Virus record (IMG/VR): IMGVR_UViG_3300037480_000159
Location: 1-26,648 of that record
DNA: 26,648 bases
Reading direction: 5' to 3' (one strand)
Source of the DNA: a virus
Every line of letters starts with the position of its first letter. Positions within the stretch are counted from its first letter, which is position 1. Made by a program: the position numbers and the translations under genes. Below are positions 7,473-14,800 of the stretch, piece after piece. Below the pieces are notes generated by a model, which did no database searches, was not told the DNA's origin, and worked only from the letters and a program-made list of their open reading frames with translations.

Positions 7473-8004
7473 AAATAAAACCCCGGCGCAACGGGAAAAG
7501 GAGAAGGCAAACAAAAATCCTGTTGGCCGGCCGCCTAAATTGCCAGACATCGACTTAAAACAGGTTGAAAGGCTAGCTACATTTGGCAGGCTCGATTTGT
7601 CCGATATCGGGTACATCCTTAATATTTCCCATGAAACAGTTAATGCTTACAAAAAGAAGTATCCTGAATTTCTTGATGCAATAAAAAAAGGCCGTAGCAA
7701 AGCCAATTATAATGTTAAACAGAAAATGTTTGAACGGGCAATCGGTTATACACATAAAGAGAAAAAAATATTTTGCGTGAAAGTAGAGCCAACAGAAAAA
7801 ACCCCAGATGGGGTAGTTATAAAGGAAGTCGAGGTTGACAAATATTACCCGCCAGATCCAACCTCATTTATTTTCTGGATGTGTAACCAGGTGCCGGATG
7901 AATGGAAACGGGACCGTCAATCAAAAGAAGACACTATCGACCGGGCCGAAGAGTTGAAGGCGATAGCTGAAATATTGGATAAAAGGAATAGGAGAAATAA
8001 ATGA
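7450..8004 (+). CDS. terS: Terminase small subunit (TerS)
   Basis: This 184-aa protein has a very basic N-terminus with two AT-hook-like patches, GRRKGSKNK (2-10) and VGRPPK (25-30). A helix-turn-helix region follows (RLDLSDIGYILNISHETVNAYKKKYPEF, about 48-75). The rest resembles phage small terminases: KANYNVKQKMFERAIGYT, then YYPPDPTSFIFWMCNQVPDEW. TerS binds the packaging site in phage DNA and hands it to TerL. ATG 7450 overlaps the PP-loop gene, with GGGAAAG just upstream. The identification rests on the domain pattern and on TerL lying one gene downstream. Confidence 0.82.
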   Translation: MGRRKGSKNKTPAQREKEKANKNPVGRPPKLPDIDLKQVERLATFGRLDLSDIGYILNISHETVNAYKKKYPEFLDAIKKGRSKANYNVKQKMFERAIGYTHKEKKIFCVKVEPTEKTPDGVVIKEVEVDKYYPPDPTSFIFWMCNQVPDEWKRDRQSKEDTIDRAEELKAIAEILDKRNRRNK

Positions 8005-8282
8005 TAATAAAAAATTTTAAATGGGCATTACAGCGTCGAAAATATAGAATTAAAAAAATAAGAATAGCCTCAATTTTTGAAATTGCAATCGCTTTAAATT
8101 TAATACAGCTTAAACTTAATCCTGAAATTGAATATTATATTCAAGCAAAAATGAAATCCGGGAAAACGGCTGTATATAAATATTCAGATTGTGAATCCGC
8201 ATGGGGCACTGACTGGTGCTGGTATATATTCAGCTTTCATCATTGGTTAGAAGATGGTGAATTTTACCCCACCTATTGCTAA
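8001..8282 (+). CDS. Hypothetical protein inserted between TerS and TerL
   Basis: This 93-aa protein starts in an ATGA overlap with terS. The first 45 residues are very basic (WALQRRKYRIKKIRIA) and helical. The rest is aromatic-rich (WGTDWCWYIFSFHHWLEDG) with tyrosine clusters. It has no membrane segment, and I recognise no family. The base composition is more AT-rich than in either terminase gene, which suggests a later insertion (moron). Confidence 0.5.
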   Translation: MIIKNFKWALQRRKYRIKKIRIASIFEIAIALNLIQLKLNPEIEYYIQAKMKSGKTAVYKYSDCESAWGTDWCWYIFSFHHWLEDGEFYPTYC

Positions 8283-8288
8283 AAAGAA

Positions 8289-9650
8289 ATGACTGCAAGT
8301 ATAAGCCTTGAACGATATCGAGAACTTGAAAAACTGGTTGATGAATGCATACCGGAATTAAAGCCGCAAACGCAAGGCGAAAAAGAATTAACCCCTATTC
8401 AATGGGCATTATTAGAAGACAATGAGCATCAAATAATATGCAGCCATTCAGGTAGAAGGGCACGAAAAACCTTGATTTTTTCTAGGAAGCTTTTCCGTAA
8501 CGCATTAAAAACCCCCGGTCGGTATATTTGTGGAGCCCCTACTCATGAACAGGCAAAGGAAATATTTTGGGATCGGATGGATGCAATGACTAGGCCTTTC
8601 CAGTCACGAAAACCCCACGAAACAGACCGGAAAATATGGTTGACAAATGGCTCTGAGATAAAGATTGCAGGACTTGAATCCGGGGAACGGCTGAAGGGAA
8701 AGCCGGCAGCCGGGTTTCACATTTCAGAGGTGAGCGATGTTAAAGAGGAGATATGGTTAAGACATTTCGTGCCAATGTCCCTTGACACCAATGCCTTCTT
8801 TTATCTTGATGGTGTTCCCGGTGGCGGGATGGGTTGGTTTTATGATGTATGCTTGCAGGCATGTGGCGGGGCGTTACCGGAAAGGAATGAGTCCATAGGG
8901 GGGGCATATGGAATATCAAGAAAACATCCCCATATGGCTTACTATCATTGGAAAAGCTCCGATGTCTATGAACAATGGAAACTTGACCTCATCCAGGAGC
9001 AATATATTTTTAGTGAGGAGATGTTTCAACAGGAGTTTGAAGGGCGTTTTATTTCACTTAAGGGCCAGGCGTACAGAAATTACAGTATTAAGAATCAAAG
9101 CGAAACTGGATATAATCCAGCCTATGTTGTAGCGATTGGGTGGGATTTCAACCGTACCCCCATGGCCTGTACGTTTTCGCACATAATCGATGGGAAAATC
9201 TACACCTTTGATGAGGCTTTTATTGATGATTGTACAACGGCGCAAATGATTGATCATATTCTATTTGAAAAAAAATTCAGTCCGGAGATGTGCATCGCCT
9301 ACCCTGACAGCACCGGAAAAGCAGAAAAATCAAATGCTTCGAAATCGGACATTCAGCAGATACGGGCGGCAGGCATCCCAGTAAATGCGAAATCAGGTAA
9401 TCCCCGGGTAAAGGATCGGATTGCAAATGTCAATCGATTGCTGAAAGACAGAAAGGGAATAGTCCGAGCATATATTAATCCACGCTGCAAATATTTAATT
9501 AATGATTTCAATAAAGTGAAATGCGACCAAGACGGAAAAGAAGAACCAGAGCAAAAGAAAGGCCGGCTGACTCACATTTCAAGCGCGTGGGGCTACATGG
9601 CATATTATTTATTCCCCATGTACGCGGGGGGCATTAAGATGGTGTCATAG
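8289..9650 (+). CDS. terL: Terminase large subunit (TerL)
   Basis: This 453-aa packaging motor has an ATPase domain and an RNase-H-like nuclease. The Walker A position is SGRRARKT (54-61), where the usual GK is RK. AGFHISEVSD (141-150) holds the Walker B position, with SE in place of DE. FFYLDGVPGG (170-179) matches the coupling motif region. The nuclease has AIGWDFNRTP (D286) and CIAYPDST (D340). The third metal-ligand site, usually HxxDAxGY, reads HISSAWGY (429-436). The overall order and length fit TerL well. The altered key residues are odd and are noted as a finding. Confidence 0.88.
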   Translation: MTASISLERYRELEKLVDECIPELKPQTQGEKELTPIQWALLEDNEHQIICSHSGRRARKTLIFSRKLFRNALKTPGRYICGAPTHEQAKEIFWDRMDAMTRPFQSRKPHETDRKIWLTNGSEIKIAGLESGERLKGKPAAGFHISEVSDVKEEIWLRHFVPMSLDTNAFFYLDGVPGGGMGWFYDVCLQACGGALPERNESIGGAYGISRKHPHMAYYHWKSSDVYEQWKLDLIQEQYIFSEEMFQQEFEGRFISLKGQAYRNYSIKNQSETGYNPAYVVAIGWDFNRTPMACTFSHIIDGKIYTFDEAFIDDCTTAQMIDHILFEKKFSPEMCIAYPDSTGKAEKSNASKSDIQQIRAAGIPVNAKSGNPRVKDRIANVNRLLKDRKGIVRAYINPRCKYLINDFNKVKCDQDGKEEPEQKKGRLTHISSAWGYMAYYLFPMYAGGIKMVS

Positions 9651-9658
9651 GAGGAAAA

Positions 9659-9871
9659 ATGATTACTAAACAATACATCACAGAAGCAAAGCAAGCACTG
9701 ATTGATTACGGAGTTACAGAAAACAAATTTATTATAAGGGTCACTCCATATAACGCAACTGATATATTTCTGAAAATGATTAGGGAGGACTTCCCGGAAT
9801 GCACGGTTGAAATTGTACCATTGCCAGGCGAAAAGGAATATTATCATACGAACTGCCTTTTCCCTTTATGA
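9659..9871 (+). CDS. Hypothetical protein
   Basis: This 70-aa protein has a strong GGAGG site (9650-9654) before its ATG and lies 8 bases after terL. It begins with an amphipathic helix (YITEAKQALIDYG), followed by alternating beta strands (KFIIRVTPYN; CTVEIVPLPG) and a short tail with YYHTNC. The family is not recognised. It ends just before a promoter. Confidence 0.55.
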   Translation: MITKQYITEAKQALIDYGVTENKFIIRVTPYNATDIFLKMIREDFPECTVEIVPLPGEKEYYHTNCLFPL

Positions 9872-9901
9872 GTTGAAAAAATACGCGAATGGTATTATAA
9901 T
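9871..9901 (+). promoter_or_regulatory. Sigma-70-type promoter P2 before the portal operon
   Basis: TTGAAA (9873-9878), a 17-base spacer, and TATAAT (9896-9901), then 6 bases to an ATG at 9908. That ATG opens a 4-codon frame (MRLT) whose TGA overlaps the ATG of the 59-aa gene at 9919. Much of the site matches the one at 4871, including AGTTGAAAAAA, the AATG in the spacer and TATTATAAT. Confidence 0.65.
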
Positions 9902-9918
9902 ATTTAAATGAGGTTAAC

Positions 9919-10098
9919 ATGAAGAAATTAAAAGTTAATTATATTCCCTTCCGGTGGCTAAAAGAATTATATATCAACCGGCAGTTAAAAAAGGCTATTC
10001 GGACATGGAGGGAGAGCATGCTGAAAGTTGAACGGAGGAAAAAACAAGAGTGTGTCGAGTATTTAGACAAAATATCAAACCTGTTATTGGGGGTATAA
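9919..10098 (+). CDS. Small basic protein before the portal
   Basis: The frame begins at ATG 9919, with GAGG 5 bases upstream, and encodes 59 aa. It is rich in Arg and Lys and almost wholly helical (LKELYINRQLKKAIRTWRES, then VERRKKQECVEYLDK). No membrane segment is present. It may bind DNA or the packaging complex, but this is only suggested by charge and position. Its stop is one base before the portal ATG. Confidence 0.55.
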   Translation: MKKLKVNYIPFRWLKELYINRQLKKAIRTWRESMLKVERRKKQECVEYLDKISNLLLGV

Positions 10099-10099
10099 A

Positions 10100-11545
10100 A
10101 TGGAAGGAATGAGTCCAGACCTAAAAGCAAACACGACATCCAGGGATGAAACCGGGGGGATAATTCAGCAGTTAGAAGATGACTCCACCCGGCAGGATGC
10201 AATGGAAGTCAGATATGATATGCAACTTGAATCATGGCAGGATATATTGGTGAAGCGGATAAATGAGCGGTTATCCGATGATAGCAAAACCAAAATGGAG
10301 ACCTATATTCGTACCCGGTTTTGTCCATTCAAATCAATTAATGAGGAGGTGGCAGACCTTTACACCGATGACCCGACCAGGGAATTTGAAGGACCAAGCA
10401 TGGAATTTTTTCAAGAAACTTACGAAAGGATTGACATTGACACCCTCATGGAATTGGCGAATATTTTCTTGAATGCCGTAAACGAAGTCTTGCTATACGT
10501 TAAGAGAGTAGACGATAACCAAATTGACGTTGACTTTTTACCTCCTCACGTGGTCACTGTACTGTGTGATTCAGATAACCCCACAATCCCGGTTGCCGTT
10601 TATATTAAAAGGCGGTGGGATGCATCGGAAGATTATACGCCAAGCAACCGGTACTGGATGGTTTGGACGAATTCCCTACATTACATTTTAAATGGGAATG
10701 GTTCCCGATCTCCAATTGAAGGAAATGAGGGGATGTTGAACCCGTGGGGAGAGCTGCCGTTTGTTTTTCTTCACCGTAAGCGTCCGATTGACGGCTTTTG
10801 GAACAATTCAACCGGCAACAGCCTTTTTGAGTTTACAATTTCATACGGTATCTGTGACGTAATGAACAATTTTACAAAATTTTGGAGCGGGTTTAAACAG
10901 GTTGCTGCATTTGGGGACCGAGTCGTTATTCCATCAGGCATGCTGTTAAGTCCCGATGTTGCCATGACGGTGGAAGGTGACAGCGTAAGCGTGACAACCC
11001 TTGACTTCCAGATCAACCTTGACCAGTTATCAAAAGATATGCAAACTCAGATTGCTGCTATTTCTCAAGAATACGGTATTGACATGGGTAATTATAGTAT
11101 GTCGGAAAAAGAAAGTGGGCGGGCGATTTATATACGGAATACGAAATTACAAAAAATTCGAAAAAAACAGGAGAAGGTGCTGCGTGCCGGGGAAATACGA
11201 TTGTTTGAATTGACCAAGGGAATTAACGCTATTTTGAACGGGAAACAACCGGAGAGTGATACTACAGAAATGAACTTGAATTATGCTGAAATGAAAGCAT
11301 ACGTAGAGCCAAAAGAAGAGCTTGACATCCAGGCGCAGGAAATTGAATTAGACCTGGCAGACAAGGTCGAAGTATTCATGGAAAGGAACCCAGGATTTAA
11401 GGATTATAATGAAGCAAAGAAGCGGTTGATTGAAATCCATAAATCAAATAATGAATTTGAACAGATACCGGACGCATCTATCACCGAGGAACTTAATCGA
11501 GAAGGAGAAAAAGAGAATGAGGAGAATACTGAAGATACCCAATAG
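10100..11545 (+). CDS. Portal protein (SPP1 gp6-like)
   Basis: This 481-aa protein has the size and features of SPP1-type portals, the dodecameric ring at the capsid vertex through which DNA passes. The N-terminal helical part (20-110) includes TYIRTRFCPFKSINEEVADLY. A beta-rich wing follows with VDFLPPHVVTVL (144-155). The typical segment NPWGELPFVFLHRKRP lies at 214-229. Helical stem and crown regions follow (LDQLSKDMQTQIAAISQEYGI, about 309-328; acidic C-terminus EEENTEDTQ-like). It follows terL after two small genes, as expected. Its tail overlaps the next small gene. Confidence 0.82.
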   Translation: MEGMSPDLKANTTSRDETGGIIQQLEDDSTRQDAMEVRYDMQLESWQDILVKRINERLSDDSKTKMETYIRTRFCPFKSINEEVADLYTDDPTREFEGPSMEFFQETYERIDIDTLMELANIFLNAVNEVLLYVKRVDDNQIDVDFLPPHVVTVLCDSDNPTIPVAVYIKRRWDASEDYTPSNRYWMVWTNSLHYILNGNGSRSPIEGNEGMLNPWGELPFVFLHRKRPIDGFWNNSTGNSLFEFTISYGICDVMNNFTKFWSGFKQVAAFGDRVVIPSGMLLSPDVAMTVEGDSVSVTTLDFQINLDQLSKDMQTQIAAISQEYGIDMGNYSMSEKESGRAIYIRNTKLQKIRKKQEKVLRAGEIRLFELTKGINAILNGKQPESDTTEMNLNYAEMKAYVEPKEELDIQAQEIELDLADKVEVFMERNPGFKDYNEAKKRLIEIHKSNNEFEQIPDASITEELNREGEKENEENTEDTQ

Positions 11546-11693
11546 CATTTTGGGCCTATGTGATAAATGCCAGGCGATTTTTCCGAAAGGGTCAACTAAC
11601 CTGCCAAAAGAACAAATAGAAATGGGGATTTGTGATTGTTGCTTTTTAATTAATAAAAAAAAGTTATTGAAAAAATCACAAAATAATGTATAA
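11517..11693 (+). CDS. 58-aa zinc-ribbon protein
   Basis: A start at ATG 11517 with AGGAGA 8 bases upstream gives 58 aa. A longer in-frame version from 11430 would lie deep in the portal gene and is less likely. Two cysteine pairs, CDKC (14-17) and CDCC (about 39-42), bracket a basic linker (FPKGSTNLPKEQIEMGI), and the C-terminus is Lys-rich. This is a zinc-ribbon layout. It overlaps the end of the portal gene by 29 bases. Function unknown. Confidence 0.55.
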   Translation: MRRILKIPNSILGLCDKCQAIFPKGSTNLPKEQIEMGICDCCFLINKKKLLKKSQNNV

Positions 11694-11694
11694 T
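11664..11694 (+). promoter_or_regulatory. Promoter P3, inside the end of the zinc-ribbon gene
   Basis: TTGAAA (11667-11672), a 16-base spacer, and TATAAT (11689-11694), followed 7 bases later by ATG 11702. It resembles the sites at 4871 and 9871 (TTGAAAAAAT start), but the spacer is one base shorter. It would drive the structured leader at 11702-11833 and the membrane protein gene at 11834. Confidence 0.6.
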
Positions 11695-11701
11695 ATTAAG
11701 T

Positions 11702-11821
11702 ATGATGATAAATAGCCAGGCAAACAAGCGAAAGAATCTTTTTTTCATCCAAGATAAATGGTCTTTATCAGGGGGCAGCCGTGCCTGGCTATTTAATGTC
11801 CCCTGGTGGAGGCTTTTTTAA
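11702..11821 (+). CDS. Possible 39-aa leader peptide, leaderless
   Basis: ATG 11702 follows the P3 -10 by 7 bases and opens 39 codons, beginning MMINSQANKRKN, containing GGSRAWLF, and ending PWWRLF. The stop TAA directly touches the AAAGGAGGG site of the next gene. There is no ribosome site in front, so translation would have to be leaderless. The same bases carry a long inverted repeat, so the region may instead be a non-coding leader RNA. Confidence 0.3.
   Translation: MMINSQANKRKNLFFIQDKWSLSGGSRAWLFNVPWWRLF
11709..11795. repeat. 14-base perfect inverted repeat
   Basis: The arms are 11709-11722 and 11782-11795, with sequence TAAATAGCCAGGCA and its exact reverse complement. They lie 14 bases downstream of the promoter -10 and between two genes. 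A match of this length is unlikely to arise by chance at such a short distance. Confidence 0.85.
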
Positions 11822-11833
11822 AGGAGGGAAATC

Positions 11834-12178
11834 ATGACCGATAAAGAAATTAAGGAATATGCAAAAACATTAACAATGGCAGATATGCGTGAAAAGTTCA
11901 ATGATGAATTTGGCTACATTAATGACTTTGGTTATAAAGTGTTAGATGCATTCAATGAGTTAGAGAAAAAAAAAGCAAAAGAAAAGGGGTTTTTCCCTTC
12001 TCTTTGGTATTTATTCAAGGGTGGTTGCAGGGTTTACGTTTATGACGATTGGCTTTTAGCATGGTCAACATTTCATGAATATAACATTTTCAGAATAGCT
12101 GGCATTACGTTATCGATAGTAACAATCCTTGTGTTAGTTCTGATTTTTGTTTTCGATCTGCCGTTAAAGCTGCAATAA
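11834..12178 (+). CDS. C-terminal transmembrane protein, hypothetical
   Basis: This 114-aa protein is preceded by a strong AAAGGAGGG site 6 bases before the ATG. The N-terminal two thirds are soluble and charged (DKEIKEYAKTLTMADMREKF). A single hydrophobic segment at about 88-110 (ITLSIVTILVLVLIFVFDL) ends the protein. A tail-anchored topology is therefore likely, with the N-terminus in the cytoplasm. No family is recognised. It is the first ordinary gene after promoter P3 and its structured leader. Confidence 0.6.
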   Translation: MTDKEIKEYAKTLTMADMREKFNDEFGYINDFGYKVLDAFNELEKKKAKEKGFFPSLWYLFKGGCRVYVYDDWLLAWSTFHEYNIFRIAGITLSIVTILVLVLIFVFDLPLKLQ

Positions 12179-12193
12179 AATAGTGGGACAATC

Positions 12194-12469
12194 ATGAAAG
12201 AACCAACAATAACTGAGTTTTTTGATGCATATGCAAAAGCATGTGAGTCGCGACCTGGACCATTTGATCATCTCTATTTGCTGACAGAGAAAGAAAGAGA
12301 GCGGTGGTTAACAAATTATAGCCAACAAAATGAGGTCGATGAGATATTAGAAGAAAACCCAGGATTAAGCAGTAGAGCCGTGAGAGTTGAAGTATTAAAA
12401 AGAGAATTGAAGGGGAGAAATAGGTGCCGATTGATTTATGAAAGCAATAAGCTGGATTCAAGAAAATGA
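12194..12469 (+). CDS. Hypothetical helical protein
   Basis: This 91-aa protein has a weak GGGA ribosome site. It is charged and helical (ITEFFDAYAKACES, then LTEKERERWLTNYSQQNEVDEIL), with an LSSRAVRVEVLKREL segment that could be a DNA- or protein-binding helix pair. It overlaps the next gene by 4 bases (ATGA). I recognise no family. Confidence 0.5.
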   Translation: MKEPTITEFFDAYAKACESRPGPFDHLYLLTEKERERWLTNYSQQNEVDEILEENPGLSSRAVRVEVLKRELKGRNRCRLIYESNKLDSRK

Positions 12470-12825
12470 AACCATTATTAAAAAAAATGACAGCCGAAGA
12501 ACACGCGAAATGGGATAGTGGCAGAAAGGGCGGAATTATACGGCGGCTTAAAGAAGGGTATACGATGCCATGGGGGTGGGGTATTTATCGGATGGATTAT
12601 TTAAGAAGACATTTATCAATCGCTCCTATCCCCTTGAATTTCATCTTCCGTTGGGCATATGATTTTTACTGGTGGCTTGAAATGGGCGATAAGAGGGCCC
12701 AGTTTGAAGAGAAAATATACAAAAAGGGATTTGATGAAGGTTATTTACAAAGGGGCAGCGAAATGGTAATATCTATACTAGAGGAAACCCAGGAGGTAAA
12801 CCATGGCAAAAAAATATACGATTAA
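12466..12825 (+). CDS. Hypothetical protein
   Basis: This 119-aa protein starts in an ATGA overlap. It has a basic N-terminus (EHAKWDSGRKGGIIRRLKEGY), then a tryptophan- and tyrosine-rich middle (PWGWGIYRMDYLRRH; FRWAYDFYWWLEMGD), and a helical end. The middle is aromatic rather than plainly hydrophobic, so a membrane segment is doubtful. The last 23 bases overlap the next gene. Function unknown. Confidence 0.5.
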   Translation: MKPLLKKMTAEEHAKWDSGRKGGIIRRLKEGYTMPWGWGIYRMDYLRRHLSIAPIPLNFIFRWAYDFYWWLEMGDKRAQFEEKIYKKGFDEGYLQRGSEMVISILEETQEVNHGKKIYD

Positions 12826-13375
12826 AGAATTAGCTGAACATTTAAATCTATCGGAAACCGAGATCATGTACTTTGTTAAATCCGGCGATTTAAATTTTTC
12901 ACGCATTGCTGGACTTAAAATTGTGTTCAGAGAGAAGCACGTCAAGGGCTTCATGCCTGTTTTAGAAAAGTATATCATTCAGAAAGGTACGGTAGGTGTG
13001 ACTATTGGAGAAATGGGGATCGCACTTAAAACTATGTCAAATTGGGAAATGAGTCCCCGGGGCATTATGGCACAGCTTAAAGTAAAAGTAGGCCAAAGGG
13101 TCGGGAAAGGAGCAGGACCGCTCATGGAAAATGAAGGTGGCATGCTCGAATTGGAACCAACAATCCGTAAAGAAGGGCTGCAATTAATTGAAATAAAGGA
13201 CCCCTGCCAATGGAATCCGGAAATAAATGACCTAAATAAAGGATTCATGTCCGGATGGGAGCACCATGTGAAAGCAACCTGGATTATTGGTGCAAACGGC
13301 AAATGGCGGCTATGCGATGGATGCGCCGCGCTCCCCAAGTTCAAGCGGTTCACGGTGAGGAAAAGGATTGAATAA
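12803..13375 (+). CDS. Excisionase/MerR-type HTH protein with unknown C-terminal domain
   Basis: This 190-aa protein has an AGGAGG site 6 bases before its ATG. Residues 5-50 (YTIKELAEHLNLSETEIMYFVKSGDL, then RIAGLKIVFREKHV) have the look of a HTH_17/excisionase-type winged helix: KELAEHLNLSE is the turn and IVFREKHV resembles the usual arginine-plus-strand wing. The C-terminal 130 residues contain two cysteines in LCDGC near the end and are unassigned. Such short HTH proteins act as transcription or recombination regulators. Its place among accessory genes gives no further clue. Confidence 0.55.
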   Translation: MAKKYTIKELAEHLNLSETEIMYFVKSGDLNFSRIAGLKIVFREKHVKGFMPVLEKYIIQKGTVGVTIGEMGIALKTMSNWEMSPRGIMAQLKVKVGQRVGKGAGPLMENEGGMLELEPTIRKEGLQLIEIKDPCQWNPEINDLNKGFMSGWEHHVKATWIIGANGKWRLCDGCAALPKFKRFTVRKRIE

Positions 13376-13376
13376 A

Positions 13377-13766
13377 ATGACTGGGCATGAGAAATGGTTG
13401 CGAAGTAAATTCCTTTGGCCTTATATACAGGCAATAATTCCTGACAAAAAGTGGTTTGCAGGCGGTACTGTATGGGAAATTCGCGACGTCATAAAATGGA
13501 AAAGAATGGAGAAGATGGGGACCATGGGAATATCTGGTTTTGTTATCGTAGATGACCCAGACGAATTTATTATTGAACACGGTAGCCCCGGGGAAGTGTA
13601 TATAAATAAAGGCAAGCTGTCATTTAAACATGTCCATGATGCCATTAGGTTTATGGAGAATATGTTGAAAATGGAAATACTTCCTCTTCCAAAACTCGAA
13701 ATGGGGTTTCCTCCATTGACAGTAGAGCCAATTAAAAAGGAATATATGCATCCTTCTTTTGATTGA
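13377..13766 (+). CDS. Hypothetical protein
   Basis: About 129 aa from ATG 13377; a TTG at 13368 would extend it by 3 residues. Purine-rich AAAAGGA lies upstream. It is mixed alpha/beta: an aromatic start (WLRSKFLWPYIQAIIPDKKW), a beta region (GISGFVIVDDPDEFIIEHG), and a proline-rich tail (ILPLPKLEMGFPPLTVEP). No membrane segment is present and no family is recognised. Confidence 0.5.
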   Translation: MTGHEKWLRSKFLWPYIQAIIPDKKWFAGGTVWEIRDVIKWKRMEKMGTMGISGFVIVDDPDEFIIEHGSPGEVYINKGKLSFKHVHDAIRFMENMLKMEILPLPKLEMGFPPLTVEPIKKEYMHPSFD

Positions 13767-13791
13767 GAAAGAAGATGAGGAGGATTGAATA

Positions 13792-13881
13792 ATGGAAATT
13801 TTAGCTCTTGTCTCATTTCTTATTGGCTATATAGCCGCAGTCGTGGCTGTTAATTATATTTATAGTAAAAAGGCAAAATGA
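13792..13881 (+). CDS. 29-aa single-pass membrane microprotein
   Basis: The short frame starts at ATG 13792 after a GAGGAGG run (13776-13782, 9 bases upstream). It encodes MEILALVSFLIGYIAAVV, then AVNYIYSKKAK. One hydrophobic helix (about 3-22) and a positively charged end predict insertion with the C-terminus inside. Its stop overlaps the next ATG (ATGA), which supports real, coupled translation. The role is unknown; holin-like or membrane-targeted regulator peptides have this form. Confidence 0.5.
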   Translation: MEILALVSFLIGYIAAVVAVNYIYSKKAK

Positions 13882-14084
13882 TGGAATGGACAAGGAAAAC
13901 GTGCGAAAGCTGTTTGTTTAGGATAGCTGATACATGCAGGAAAAATCCGCCTTCTATAAAGTTGCAAAACCCTGAATTCAAAATTGATTTTTACCCGACT
14001 GTTTTGGTGATTGAAGGCAGGGAATATGTTTATCAAGTGGCGTGCTCTCAGTGGGAGAAGGGGTTGAATAATGATTCCATATAA
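13878..14084 (+). CDS. Small cysteine-rich protein, metal-binding candidate
   Basis: This 68-aa protein starts in an ATGA overlap with the microprotein. Cysteines form C9-x2-C12, C20-R-K-N-P-P, and a late C57 in ACSQWEK. The order CxxC, CRxxPP, CxxW is one I associate with small phage and bacterial proteins that bind zinc. The middle is a beta segment (FKIDFYPTVLVIEGREY). It overlaps the next gene by 14 bases. Confidence 0.55.
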   Translation: MMEWTRKTCESCLFRIADTCRKNPPSIKLQNPEFKIDFYPTVLVIEGREYVYQVACSQWEKGLNNDSI

Positions 14085-14328
14085 TAAATACACCCAATTG
14101 AGTTTACCTTTATTTGAAAATTTAATAATCCAAATAGCCATTGAGAAAGCAAAAGAGAAGATGGGGGGGTGGTGTCCAGAATGCTTTAACCCGTGGGAAG
14201 TTTGGGTTGATAATGGTGACGTTATTATTCGTTGTGATCATATCCGAAATGGTGACTTGAGATATGCAAGGAAACCGAAAATTGAGAATAGAATAATATT
14301 GGAGTGGAATAATGGGCCAATTCCTTAA
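14071..14328 (+). CDS. Small zinc-ribbon-like protein
   Basis: This 85-aa protein has GGAGAAGGGG upstream of its ATG. A helical start (LFENLIIQIAIEKAKEKM) is followed by WCPEC and, 19 residues on, RCDH, which gives CxxC...CxH as possible zinc ligands. The end is basic (RYARKPKIENR). Function unknown. It overlaps the next gene by 17 bases. Confidence 0.5.
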   Translation: MIPYNKYTQLSLPLFENLIIQIAIEKAKEKMGGWCPECFNPWEVWVDNGDVIIRCDHIRNGDLRYARKPKIENRIILEWNNGPIP

Positions 14329-14800
14329 CGCTGCCTACCACCTGAGAATCAAAAACCTTTACGATGGCATGAAGGAGAGGAAAATTCCCAATCGGCTTAA
14401 TCCCGGGGATTCATTCATGGTTAATCGAAAGCGTATTACAAAATTCGTGTTGCCGTTCATACCTAAGGCATACCGTGAAGGGGTTGATTATGCAACGGTA
14501 GTGGTCAAACAGCAGCATAACCAGGATATTGAAAAAGATTACCGGATTGATGCGAAAATGAAGGATAAGCTTTTGCTTGAATCCCTGGCCCACATTATGA
14601 ATGCCGAAAATGTCTACCGGTTAAAACAGAAAGGGTACCAGAAAATAAAAGAGCTGCAGCCCGGGATCACGAAGAGAGAAGACCCCCAAAAAGAACAGAT
14701 TTGGAATGAATACGTGAACGCGGTCAAGGCTGCCGTGAATAATCTCTTCATCCGGGCTGGGCATGAGGGGACATTAAGTGTTTATCGGAAAATTAAATGA
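14312..14800 (+). CDS. Hypothetical protein
   Basis: This 162-aa protein has GGAGTGG upstream of its ATG. It is highly basic and mostly helical, with a beta hairpin in the middle (GVDYATVVVKQQHNQ) and a final amphipathic region (WNEYVNAVKAAVNNLFIRAG). It ends LSVYRKIK. The bases coding that end (14776-14793) recur at 14961-14978 at the end of the next gene. It is one of the larger proteins in this cluster, and no family is recognised. Confidence 0.5.
   Translation: MGQFLNAAYHLRIKNLYDGMKERKIPNRLNPGDSFMVNRKRITKFVLPFIPKAYREGVDYATVVVKQQHNQDIEKDYRIDAKMKDKLLLESLAHIMNAENVYRLKQKGYQKIKELQPGITKREDPQKEQIWNEYVNAVKAAVNNLFIRAGHEGTLSVYRKIK

Larger units (their letters stand above)
11702..11833 (+). ncRNA. 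Candidate structured 5' leader RNA
   Basis: A perfect 14-base inverted repeat (11709-11722 and 11782-11795; core AGCCAGGCA / TGCCTGGCT) encloses 59 bases. Inside the loop GATAAA (11753-11758) and TTTATC (11764-11769) form a small hairpin with a 5-base loop. ATCAGGGGG (11767-11775) can pair with TCCCCTGGT (11799-11807) beyond the main stem, which gives a possible pseudoknot or an alternative fold. A TTTTTT run at 11814-11819 precedes the AAAGGAGGG site of the next gene. This looks like a regulatory leader or small RNA. It matches no riboswitch or ribozyme class I could recall. Confidence 0.45.
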
